Source: Pinguiococcus pyrenoidosus
Taxonomy: Eukaryota > Sar > Pinguiophyceae > Pinguiochrysidales > Pinguiochrysidaceae
NCBI GenBank assembly: GCA_019677205.1
Contig: JAAMXY010002008.1
Coordinates: 1-13,683 of the forward strand
Direction: 5' to 3'
Length of the DNA: 13,683 nucleotides
Positions 1 to 6,795 of this stretch are shown in pieces. Numbering within the stretch: position 1 is the first letter of the stretch; each line of letters begins with the position of its first letter. Under the pieces are notes generated by a model that had not been told where the DNA came from, ran no database searches, and saw only the letters and a list, made by a program, of their open reading frames with translations. Made by a program: the position numbers and the translations under genes.

Positions 1-46
1 AACCCTAACCCTAACCCTAACCCTAACCCTAACCCTAACCCTAACC
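1..46. repeat. Telomeric repeat (AACCCT)n, left chromosome end
   Basis: Seven perfect AACCCT hexamers followed by AACC, then unique sequence. The C-rich strand reads 5' to 3' into the chromosome, as expected for a left end, so the G-rich terminal strand is TTAGGG. This is the telomere type of vertebrates, many fungi and several algal and stramenopile lineages. The tract is short because the window or the assembly starts here. Confidence 0.96.
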
Positions 47-687
47 GTAGTATCGGAAGTCTAATGCCCTTTGACCGGCTATGCCTAATGATCAATTTTC
101 AAAGTATCAAAAATTTCACTTGCTTAGTCATTGGCGGATTCACCATCATCACGGTTTTCGGGAACCCTCTGTTTGATGATTTCTGTAGGAGCCTGATCAG
201 AACGAAAGTTTACTGCAACTTGAAGACAAGAAATGCGCGTGGGCAGCTAAAGGGCCCAATGGGGGGCAACCGAAGGCTCCATCGAGGTAATTTTTGTGTA
301 GTACAAGTTCTCTTTTCCCTTCGACCTAGAGATGTGAGGAGCCCTTCGAAAATTCCAGAGAATTGGAATTCCGAAAACAGTGAGCTATTGGCTTCGAAAT
401 ATTAACAGTGAGCTATTGGCTTCGAAATATTTTTCCTCACAGGCTTATTGAATTGTGGGTTGGCTAGATTTGAGGATGCAAATTAATTCTGTTGTTGCTC
501 TACTTTGAAAATCTTGAAACTACAAATGAATGAGCTTCTGCTCTTCCTAAAGTATGCACATTGTAAGTGCCTTCTATGAGACTTTGCCTGGGAGCAAGGA
601 CTTTCAACTTTTCTTCAGCCAATCATTGCTTGGGCTCACTCTCTGACAAAGGCATTGGCGAGGACACCATTCAGAGCTGCGTTGACC
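47..687. other. Subtelomeric non-coding stretch
   Basis: This stretch is visibly AT-richer than the DNA further in and has no convincing gene. The only long open frame (64-405, +) has no recognisable domain, no compositional sign of coding, and ends inside a tandem duplication. The one clear structure is the 28-bp tandem repeat at 376-431. The last ~100 bases are probably promoter or 5' leader of the SAM-domain gene. Confidence 0.6.
376..431. repeat. 28-bp perfect tandem duplication
   Basis: Positions 376-403 and 404-431 are identical, starting AACAGTGAGC and ending CGAAATATT, with no spacer. The lack of divergence suggests a recent slippage or unequal-exchange event. Confidence 0.93.
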
Positions 688-891
688 ATGGTTGAATTCG
701 GAAAGGCTGCATCAGAACACGCCACGTTCGCGGTAGAAGACGTGCTGCGCAGTAAGAACTTCAAGAAAAAGTATAGTGCTCTCTTCGCCGAACAAAGGGT
801 TGAGGAGGAAGACTTGCTTGTCGAACTTTCCGACGAGCATTTGCAGATCCTCGGCATTGACAATCCGCGTCGCCTTTCCTTACTCCTCTGA
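688..891 (+). CDS. Small SAM-domain protein (67 aa)
   Basis: The start is the ATG at 688 in ACCATGG context; the frame is open further upstream but has no earlier ATG. Residues about 15-67 read as a sterile alpha motif: a tyrosine and phenylalanine early (YSALF), the EEEDLLVELSDEHL core, then the LGI turn followed by a basic stretch and a last hydrophobic helix (LSLLL), ending at TGA. SAM domains are small five-helix bundles for homo- or hetero-oligomerisation, sometimes RNA binding. The protein is almost nothing but the domain; SAM domains more often sit in larger proteins, so it may be a remnant, or a 5' or 3' exon may be missed. It overlaps the minus-strand HTH frame by 12 bases, tail to tail. 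The family assignment is by eye and the gene model is provisional. Confidence 0.55.
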   Translation: MVEFGKAASEHATFAVEDVLRSKNFKKKYSALFAEQRVEEEDLLVELSDEHLQILGIDNPRRLSLLL

Positions 892-1158
892 CCACGTCAT
901 CATCAACGAGCGGGCGTGGCTGCTCGAGTCCACGTACTGCTGCATAATCTGCTCCCGCCCCTGCTTTAGCTTAGTCACGAAGCTCGCGGACACGGTGATG
1001 CCGTACGCCTCCGACACGTGCTGGATGACGCGGTTGCGAGTCGCAGGCCGCTGGGCATTTTCCTCTGCGTCGCACCACAGCAGCACGTCGTGCTTGTCCC
1101 CCAACGACAGGTGCACCCTCTTCTGCTTTTGGTGGGGGGGGGGGTTGCCGGACGACAT
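880..1158 (-). CDS. CENP-B/pogo-transposase-like HTH protein, probably incomplete (92 aa)
   Basis: The frame opens at the ATG at 1158 and closes at the TAA at 880-882. Residues about 14-70 fit the N-terminal helix-turn-helix of the CENP-B/ABP1/pogo group: a basic lead-in (KQKRVHLSLGDKHDVLLW), a middle helix (RNRVIQHVSEAYGI) and a recognition helix (SASFVTKLKQGREQI). In that group this domain binds DNA ahead of a second HTH and a DDE nuclease; neither follows here. The stop lies inside a good splice-donor match (GTAAGG, minus strand 883-878), so the protein could continue in a downstream exon beneath the SAM gene. An 11-base G run (1134-1144) lies in the second to sixth codons after the start, so the extreme N-terminus may carry a homopolymer error. 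It could be a domesticated DNA-binding protein, a transposon remnant, or the first exon of a longer gene. Confidence 0.5.
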   Translation of the reverse strand: MSSGNPPPHQKQKRVHLSLGDKHDVLLWCDAEENAQRPATRNRVIQHVSEAYGITVSASFVTKLKQGREQIMQQYVDSSSHARSLMMTWSEE

Positions 1159-1237
1159 TGCGCACGGCGCGGGGGCGGCGCGCGCGCGCTGGGGAAACGA
1201 GTAACTTTTTGGCGCGAAATCTCGAGCTTTGAAGTGA

Positions 1238-1296
1238 CCCTAGCTTGTAGTGACCCCCCGGTTTCGGGCACCACCGGGGTCACTATAAGGCTAGGG
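1238..1296. repeat. Imperfect 59-bp palindrome (foldback)
   Basis: The left arm (1238-1262, beginning CCCTAGC) and right arm (1273-1296, ending GGCTAGGG) are near-perfect reverse complements around a 10-base loop, with a core of TAGTGACCCC against GGGGTCACTA and only small bulges. It lies about 80 bases upstream of the HTH start. It could be a miniature foldback element, a transposon end, or a structured 5' leader of the HTH transcript. Confidence 0.85.
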
Positions 1297-1321
1297 ATAC
1301 TGTAGTGGCAGCAGCTGCTTT

Positions 1322-1400
1322 GGTCCAACCCCATTGGTCCAACCCCATTCCACGCACGAAAATTTGGCGATCCAACCCCATTCCACGCACGAAAATTTGG
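1322..1400. repeat. Direct repeats: 14-bp unit nested with a 33-bp-period unit
   Basis: GGTCCAACCCCATT occurs at 1322-1335 and again directly at 1336-1349. A 30-bp segment beginning TCCAACCCCATT and ending GAAAATTTGG is repeated exactly at 1338-1367 and 1371-1400, separated by three bases. Confidence 0.92.
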
Positions 1401-1728
1401 TGAAAGGCCACGAGCCAATCACTTTGGTCCCTTACGGCTCTTTGACACGTTCGCTGGTTATTGCGTCCAATCCTGTTCGCTTCAGGAAATTCTTCATCTC
1501 AGGCCGGTTCAGGGGCCGCCTTTCCTTCCGCCCCGCTGACACGCTCGCGCGCTTATTGCCGCGAATCTTCGGATCCAGAGGATTCGGAATTTCATCGATG
1601 TCATGTTCAAGGAGCCCTCGCTGGATCCTTTGCCTCGGACATCCGCAGGCCGCCCCTGTCCCACACACCCGCCGCCGTAGCCAGTTCGTTTGACGCCGTC
1701 GCTTGCGCTGCGCACCCGGACCACGAAG

Positions 1729-2730
1729 ATGCTGACCACCCTAGCGATCCTTGCCGTGCTCGTCAACGGCGTTGCTGCGTCAACGCCGTGCGGAGGCACA
1801 ACTTTCTTCGGAGAGGATCGCAACCCCGATGACACCCAAAACAACGTGCTCCCCTTGCCGGCCACGCCGAAGGCGGACGCCGCCAGAGATTCGTTCTTCA
1901 TGGCCCTGACCGCGCCATCCACGGAGACGCTCGAGTCGCTAGGCGCCGGTGACACGTCGCCCGAGCTTCTTTTCCCGGGGCCGTCCATCACTGCGACGCT
2001 GACCGGCGGAGAGACCCGCCAGGACCCGCCGCTCAATGGCCAGTACGCCATCTCCCCCGATACCTACTTCAGCACGGACGACAACTTCACCGTCGAGTTC
2101 TCGGAGGAGATCAGTTCGTTTGGCTTCTACGGCGTGGATATCGGTGACGTCCAGGGAAACCTCACGTTGACGGCCGTGCGTACCGACGGGACCAGCTGCT
2201 CGATCGCAATTCCGCACGAGGTCGACGGCCCCAGTGGCGGCGTCCTGTACTTCGCCTACATCGACCTCGACGAGCCTTTCATCAGGGTGAACTTCACCAA
2301 CTCCGAGGGAATGCGTGACCGGTAAGCTCCAAGTCGCTGTTCTTCGTGACGGTGGATGGACATCTCCTAAGAATTTCCCCCTTCACTCCGCCCTTCCCCT
2401 CTTCCCCCTCCCCCCACACACTACGCCAGCTTCGCCTTCGATGACTTCACCATCGCGGACCGTGGCGGAATAATCCCCATGACGCCGTCTGCTGCTCCGA
2501 GTGACGTTGATCTTTGCGCCGAGGGCATTACGAACGTGGACGAAACCGTCTGCTGCGCTGCTTCCTGTGGCGTGTGCGGCGGCTGCAAGTGCGACCTTAA
2601 CCCGGGAGGCCCAACGCTCTGCTGCCCTGGCACCATCGCTGCCACGGGCTTCGAGTGCATGCTGTCTGTCGATGTCGGTTGTCTCCTTGGCGAGTATCTT
2701 CCAATCGTGGACACCGAGTGCTACTGGTGA
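1729..2730 (+). CDS. Secreted protein: beta-rich domain plus 12-cysteine C-terminal module (297 aa)
   Basis: Exons 1729-2321 and 2430-2730 are joined over a 108-bp GT-AG intron (GTAAGC...GCCAG, split arginine codon). The start is the first in-frame ATG and gives a classic signal peptide (MLTTLAILAVLVNGVAA, cleavage near 17). Residues about 20-210 are acidic and strand-rich, with three N-glycosylation sequons (NFT, NLT, NFT). The splice restores FAFDDFTIAD, a motif that ends a beta-sandwich domain seen in PEP-CTERM-type bacterial exoproteins, which supports the join. From Cys227 there are twelve cysteines (227, 239, 240, 244, 247, 250, 252, 262, 263, 274, 282, 295) in a CC-x3-C-x2-CGGC-x-C...GG...CC pattern. 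I recall similar CGxCGG modules in marine algal proteins but have no named family or function. The even count suggests six disulfides. The likely location is cell surface or extracellular matrix. Confidence 0.82.
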
Positions 2731-3599
2731 GGGGGGGCTGCAGTGAGATGCGAGGAAACACCGGAAGGTGCGAGGAAACACCGGAAGGTGCGAGGAAACA
2801 CAGGGAGGCACCGCGTCTCTTCTTCAAAGACTGTGAAGAACAACAGCGCAGTTTCAGCAGCGAGACGCTGCTGAGTCACGTCCGAGTCCAACTTGTTTCA
2901 TGCGTGAAGTACTTCATCGTCCCCTCGTCCCCGGCGATGACGGGATGTGTGACTTATGTCATATCTTGGGAGAGTTGAAGCGTTCACCAAAGCTCGAGAT
3001 GCCTACCGTTGCGTTCTGTCCCGAGGGGCCAAAGCTGAAGCGGGGGCAAAGCGGATCAGGCGTGCAAAGCCGGAGAGACACAGATACACAGATATGCTGT
3101 GTGATACAAAGATGTCTGTTTCTTGGAAACCTTGCGAGGGAGAGAGAGAGAAGTCGTTTCTGGATGCTGGGCCTCACACTGGAGCCTTCGCGACGCCAAT
3201 GAGGAACAGCTTTTGCAAGAGTCTTTTTTGTTCGACTCCGTGGGTGTCCCCGGACGGGTTCTCCGCCAAGCCGCCCTCCCTCGCCGCACCCTTGCAAACC
3301 TCCACGTCCTCGGTCTTGTGCTCTTCAGACGCAGGCTGCCAGTCCTACTCGGCGCCATCAGCAGAGTCCCTGTCGTTGCTCCGGTTTCTCGGTAGGTTGG
3401 GGCGAAGACGGCGCCGAAGAAGACTGTCAGCTGATATCATACCACCCAAAGCAGACGAATCCGCGAGCTTCTTCACGCCGCTCTGCCCTTTCCCTCACGA
3501 GCCGTGCCGCAGGCGCCGGTTTGCACCGTCGACCACATTACGTCCGCTCCCGGGACTCGATTCGGTAGTCCTCAGCCTCCCTCCATCCGCACCCCCAAC
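2731..3599. other. Gene-poor stretch between the secreted-protein and MIF4G genes
   Basis: This holds the 20-bp repeat array at 2749-2808 and otherwise no recognisable gene. A 315-codon plus-strand frame (2956-3903) is low-complexity (Ser/Pro/Arg) and runs into the MIF4G gene in another frame, so I read it as a shadow. 5' exons of the MIF4G gene could lie here: its frame is open from 3435, and a donor-like GTAGGT sits at 3392, but I found no join that preserves frame. Confidence 0.5.
2749..2808. repeat. 20-bp tandem repeat, three copies
   Basis: The unit TGCGAGGAAACACCGGAAGG occurs at 2749-2768 and 2769-2788, with a third, diverged copy at 2789-2808 (differences near its 3' end). It lies 18 bases after the stop codon of the secreted-protein gene, so probably in its 3' UTR. 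Confidence 0.93.
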
Positions 3600-5444
3600 A
3601 TGCGTGCTTCCGCGCCCGAGGTTTTTGGAGGATGGGACGACCCCAACATCAACGTCGCCGAAGTCGACGTGGAGCCGCAAGCCCCGGGTGAGGACGGCGA
3701 GGACGGCGAGGATGGCGACGAAGCTCGAATCCTTCTGTTTCAGTCGAGTCGAGGAAACACTGTCACTGCGGACGGCTGCCCCCCCGGCACGCTCTTCCGA
3801 ACAAATCCCAACGAACTCCTTATCACCGTCAACGACAGTGAAAAAGACCTTGAGATGCCGCTCTCTGAGGCCTACAGAAGATATGTCCCCCTCGGTCCCC
3901 TAAGGTTACGACTGTGGCGCGAAGAGCCTTTACAGAATGGCAGGAACTGCACCACGGTCTGGCTCAGAGACTTGACCATGATGACAATGCCGAAGTATGA
4001 CACGCAGGCACTGCTAACGCCAGAGGAAGCGTCGGCACATGCCTTCTTCACCCTCCGAGTAGACCTTGCTGGTGGTGGCGCAGGATTCATAAAGCCCCGC
4101 AGGCGTTTCTACTATTGCCACCGACGCGAGGGCTTCGTCTTCGCCGGAAGGAGAGAGGACAAGCGGGCATATCGAATCTATCCTTGGAAGTACTCTGCGG
4201 AGCATACCTATGCGTATGGAGATCGGAAGAATGTCTTCACGCTGCGGGATGCTGTCGGATTGCTTGAGAACGGTGTAGTCAATTCGGTGCGCAGGGATGC
4301 AGAGATCTTCCGCTCTTTCATCAATCCAGAATCGGAGCCAGAAGATGCCTTTGTGGTCGCTGGACCACACATCACCCATCCAGGAGGTGCTCTACATGTC
4401 ACGATAGAGTTCAAGCGTGCTCCTGTCCCGTTATGGCATTTAGACGTCGAAGAAGGTCGAGCAGGGAAACCAATCTTTCCGCACTTCAAGTGGCGTGGAA
4501 AGATGCTTCAGTTGCGCGCCATTGCTGGCGGACGGAAAGGACGTTGTCGCCCCGCAGAAGAGCACCTCCAACCCGCAGACAGCGACAATGATCGAAAGAG
4601 CCCATTCGAACTGTTGCTGCAAAGGTTCAGAGGCACCTTGCGCACATTGAGTGTTGCGTCCTTCCCTGACGCAAGTCGTCAGCTCCTCAACCAGCTCCGC
4701 AGCTCAGAAGCGCTGCAGAGGCACCTTGTGCATGATCCCATCTCAGAGGCTGCAGCTCGGCCGCATTTTGCGCATCTGTATATCAAGCTGTGGAAGCAGG
4801 CACTCGAAGATGAAGACCTCTTGTTGACGTTCAAGACCACGTGGAGCATGATCAACGAGGAAGACATCGTTGAAGGGATGGAAGGCCACGGCGACCTTCA
4901 GGACGCGAAGCTTTTCCCGACGGAGCAAGTCAGGATCAAGCGCGCGCGGCAATCCATCAAGTCCCAGATTCTTGACGGGTGCCAACGATTCTTCGAGTTC
5001 GGTCTGAGGAAAGCTCGAGAGGCGGAACAGATCCAGACGGAAGACCGAAGCCAAGAGGACGAGGATCCGCGCATCAACGAGCTCAAAGAGACCAAGCGTG
5101 ACTCCTTGCTTCGCAGAAGTCGAGCAGGACTCATACTCATCGCGGAGCTATTCAAGTGTGGACTGCTCCAGCCGAGGATTCTTATGGTGTGTATCGTGGA
5201 TCTCTTTCGACTGAACCAGGGCGAAGATGGCGACCTGCGCATTGTGGATCTTGTTGGAAGCGATCCGAGCTTGACAGACCTCCGTGATCGACACGCGGGC
5301 GCCCTCTCAGGTCTGCCAGAAGTTGAGCTTCTACTAGACGCGCTCGCGCAGTACTCTGCCAGCCATCAGCAGACCGGGAACGGAGCAGACGCCCAAGCAG
5401 CCGAACCTCCGCGCGAGGTTGAAGCTGCCTCGGAAGGCACTTAA
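3600..5444 (+). CDS. Divergent eIF4G-type MIF4G-domain protein (614 aa)
   Basis: The start is the first in-frame ATG (3600); the frame is open from 3435 with only a GTG at 3504, so an upstream exon is possible. Residues about 340-540 fit a MIF4G HEAT-repeat domain of the eIF4G class: FRGTLRTLSVASF with RQLLNQL (the RG-LN-LT...K-LL helix pair), ARPHFAHLYIKLW (the usual EP-F--LYA-LC), LDGCQRFFE (the LLNRCQ-EFE helix), then RSRAGLILIAELFKCGLL and RILMVCIVDLF (the GNI-FIGELFK--ML...I---CI--LL signature). In eIF4G this domain recruits eIF4A and eIF3 and binds RNA in cap-dependent translation. I see no Y-x4-L-phi eIF4E-binding motif. The N-terminal ~330 residues match nothing I know; they begin with an acidic EDG triplet repeat and are rich in Trp, Tyr and Arg. 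An acidic insertion interrupts the domain around residues 475-500. It could be an eIF4G isoform, a translation repressor, or an mRNA-decay or nonsense-mediated-decay factor. Confidence 0.75.
   Translation: MRASAPEVFGGWDDPNINVAEVDVEPQAPGEDGEDGEDGDEARILLFQSSRGNTVTADGCPPGTLFRTNPNELLITVNDSEKDLEMPLSEAYRRYVPLGPLRLRLWREEPLQNGRNCTTVWLRDLTMMTMPKYDTQALLTPEEASAHAFFTLRVDLAGGGAGFIKPRRRFYYCHRREGFVFAGRREDKRAYRIYPWKYSAEHTYAYGDRKNVFTLRDAVGLLENGVVNSVRRDAEIFRSFINPESEPEDAFVVAGPHITHPGGALHVTIEFKRAPVPLWHLDVEEGRAGKPIFPHFKWRGKMLQLRAIAGGRKGRCRPAEEHLQPADSDNDRKSPFELLLQRFRGTLRTLSVASFPDASRQLLNQLRSSEALQRHLVHDPISEAAARPHFAHLYIKLWKQALEDEDLLLTFKTTWSMINEEDIVEGMEGHGDLQDAKLFPTEQVRIKRARQSIKSQILDGCQRFFEFGLRKAREAEQIQTEDRSQEDEDPRINELKETKRDSLLRRSRAGLILIAELFKCGLLQPRILMVCIVDLFRLNQGEDGDLRIVDLVGSDPSLTDLRDRHAGALSGLPEVELLLDALAQYSASHQQTGNGADAQAAEPPREVEAASEGT
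3690..3716 (+). repeat. 9-bp coding repeat giving (Glu-Asp-Gly)3
   Basis: There are three consecutive 9-mers, GAGGACGGC twice and then GAGGATGGC, inside the MIF4G gene near its N-terminus (residues about 31-39). They make an acidic, presumably disordered tract. Confidence 0.9.
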
Positions 5445-5583
5445 GTATCTCTCTTCCTCGGTTCCATTCCACGGTTCGGGGTTTGGTTCATCCCCCTCCT
5501 GGTAGCTCTTGTGGCTGCCTGGATTTCTGGCGTCTCCACTTCAGGCCTCGTGGGTCGCTTCTTCAATTTCAGGCAGCAGTGGT

Positions 5584-6075
5584 TCAGTAGCGCTTCTCAG
5601 GAAACCTGACTCCATACCGTCTACAAAGGAGTCTCGAAGCACTAATTTTCTTCCTGAACTTCATGTACATCCCAGATGAATCCGGGTCTTCTTGATGCGC
5701 AAAATGGGTGTAGTGAGTAGGTGTCACTGGGAATGCGTGCACGACCGCGATGCGAGCAAGTCGACCACCTTTGTGGTGGATCGGGAACAGCTTTCTCTCA
5801 AGAAGCCGCTTTAGGCGCAAATGCCTTGCAGCTTCATCGCGTCGCCCTTCGGCTTTATCTGCAGATTCCAGAATCCGCCCTTTCGTAGACAACAGGCCGA
5901 TAGCAAGGAAAGGCGGAAGTCTGGAGGTGTAGCCCGCCAATAGTGCCATCCCCGAAAACCCTACAGTCACACAAAACACCCCCAGCCACCAGGAGGCTGG
6001 GTAGGCCGCTGGACAGAGGACAGGACTTAGTGATCGGCGAGCTCGATGCCGTAGGTGAACCAGCTGTGAGGGCAT
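5584..6075 (-). CDS. Possible small membrane protein, unrecognised (163 aa)
   Basis: The frame runs from the ATG at 6075 to the TGA at 5584-5586, converging on the MIF4G gene 139 bases away. The first ~28 residues are basic and serine-rich (HLRHRARRSLSP), like a transit peptide. A hydrophobic segment follows at about 29-48 (WWLGVFCVTVGFSGMALLAG), then a second, weaker hydrophobic stretch (PPFLAIGLL), a charged helical region (RILESADKAEGRRDEAARHL) and a His-rich tail. This order resembles small mitochondrial or plastid inner-membrane subunits, but I recognise no family. CCCTCACAG just after the ATG is a plausible splice acceptor, so the true start may be in an upstream exon. The frame could also be chance; support is composition, length and the otherwise empty locus. 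Confidence 0.35.
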   Translation of the reverse strand: MPSQLVHLRHRARRSLSPVLCPAAYPASWWLGVFCVTVGFSGMALLAGYTSRLPPFLAIGLLSTKGRILESADKAEGRRDEAARHLRLKRLLERKLFPIHHKGGRLARIAVVHAFPVTPTHYTHFAHQEDPDSSGMYMKFRKKISASRLLCRRYGVRFPEKRY

Positions 6076-6240
6076 CTCTCACTGGTCCTGCCTCCATCTT
6101 GTGTGACAGCAGCGACGGTGTTCAGTGTCGCAGCCGAGGCGGCGCCAAACCATCGTACTTCAGTCAGTTCTCAGTCCGTGTCAGATGTCGTTCCTCTCAC
6201 CGGCTCCGAGCTAGGTAGGACCTGTGCAGCACGGAGATGC

Positions 6241-6300
6241 AAGAAGCCGCAAAAAGCCGCAGAAAGCCGCGAAACCTAACCCTAACCCGCAAAAAGCCGC
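6241..6300. repeat. 10-bp tandem repeat (AAAAAGCCGC-like) containing a telomeric insert
   Basis: Units AAGAAGCCGC, AAAAAGCCGC and AGAAAGCCGC fill 6241-6270, and AAAAAGCCGC recurs at 6291-6300. The 20 bases between them (6271-6290) contain CCTAACCCTAACCC and are exactly two repeat lengths, so the array stays in register. Confidence 0.88.
6275..6288. repeat. Interstitial telomeric motif, C-rich orientation
   Basis: CCTAACCCTAACCC is just over two hexamers, in the same orientation as the terminal telomere at the window's left edge. Confidence 0.85.
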
Positions 6301-6505
6301 AGCAAGAAGCAAGCAAGCTAATTACGCCGCCTCGCAACGCCACCTCGCATGCAATGGCGGCGTTGCTCGCGAAGGAAAAGGAAGCGACGAATCGACACCA
6401 AGTCCGGGAAAGCACCAAAAACAAAAACAAGTCCGGGAGTCTCTGCGGATCGATCCAGGATTCGAGAGAACACTTCAATTTTTGAAATTCTCCCAGAAAT
6501 GATGC

Positions 6506-6513
6506 TATATAAA
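6506..6513 (+). promoter_or_regulatory. TATA-box-like element
   Basis: TATATAAA lies in a local AT-rich patch. It is about 560 bases upstream of the DUF4243 start codon, so it would imply a long leader or a 5' UTR intron; it may also be incidental. Confidence 0.25.
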
Positions 6514-6598
6514 CCGCATATATACTGTATGCATTTTTTTGATACCGTAAAATAGATTGAAACCTCCCATCCCCGCCTTTCATTCGCTGTCTTGTTCC

Positions 6599-6683
6599 GG
6601 CTGGACGCTCGACCAACTTCAATGTTCTCTGATGCTCTCTGATGTTCTCCGAATCTCGCGGCTTATGCTTCTATGCTTCGGTT
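6599..6683. repeat. Duplicated segment, copy A, ending at a telomeric motif
   Basis: This matches 6904-6981 with two substitutions and one 7-base insertion (CGCTCGA). Similarity stops at GGTT, where this copy continues into AGGGTTA instead of the sequence leading to the DUF4243 gene. Confidence 0.92.
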
Positions 6684-6690
6684 AGGGTTA
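6680..6690. repeat. Interstitial telomeric motif, G-rich orientation
   Basis: GGTTAGGGTTA is just under two hexamers and faces the opposite way to the motif at 6275-6288, as at a right-hand chromosome end. Confidence 0.75.
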
Positions 6691-6795
6691 GATGAGAATC
6701 CCATCAGAACTGGCAATTTCTGATGATATTTCAAAATCTTAAATCCAATGGAATCAGGATCAGTCATCAGCAGTAGGTTTTCGGGAACCGTCTAG

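Larger units (their letters stand above)
1159..1728. other. Intergenic region between divergent HTH and secreted-protein genes
   Basis: This separates the minus-strand HTH gene from the plus-strand secreted-protein gene and should hold both promoters. It contains the foldback at 1238-1296 and the repeats at 1322-1400. Two related ~22-bp segments occur at 1443-1464 and 1537-1559 (TGACACG...TTATTGC). A 78-codon minus-strand frame (1432-1668) has no domain I recognise and is not called as a gene. Confidence 0.5.

Noticed and set aside
64-405. 113-codon plus-strand frame next to the telomere
   Set aside because: No domain, no coding-like composition, and it ends inside a tandem duplication in AT-rich subtelomeric DNA.
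1432-1668. 78-codon minus-strand frame upstream of the secreted-protein gene
   Set aside because: Basic, lysine/arginine-rich product with no recognised domain; the underlying DNA contains an imperfect repeat read in different frames, which argues against coding.
3199-3391. Possible 5' exon of the MIF4G gene ending at a GTAGGT donor
   Set aside because: None of the nearby AG acceptors tested joins it to the MIF4G frame in phase.
2956-3903. 315-codon plus-strand frame
   Set aside because: Low-complexity Ser/Pro/Arg product that overlaps the MIF4G gene in another frame; the MIF4G frame carries the recognisable domain.
153-6791. Shared 14-mer GGTTTTCGGGAACC in the subtelomere (about 153-166) and near 6774-6787
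   Set aside because: It suggests a subtelomere-derived origin for the interstitial region, but a single 14-base match in a window this size is near chance level and the flanks do not align convincingly.
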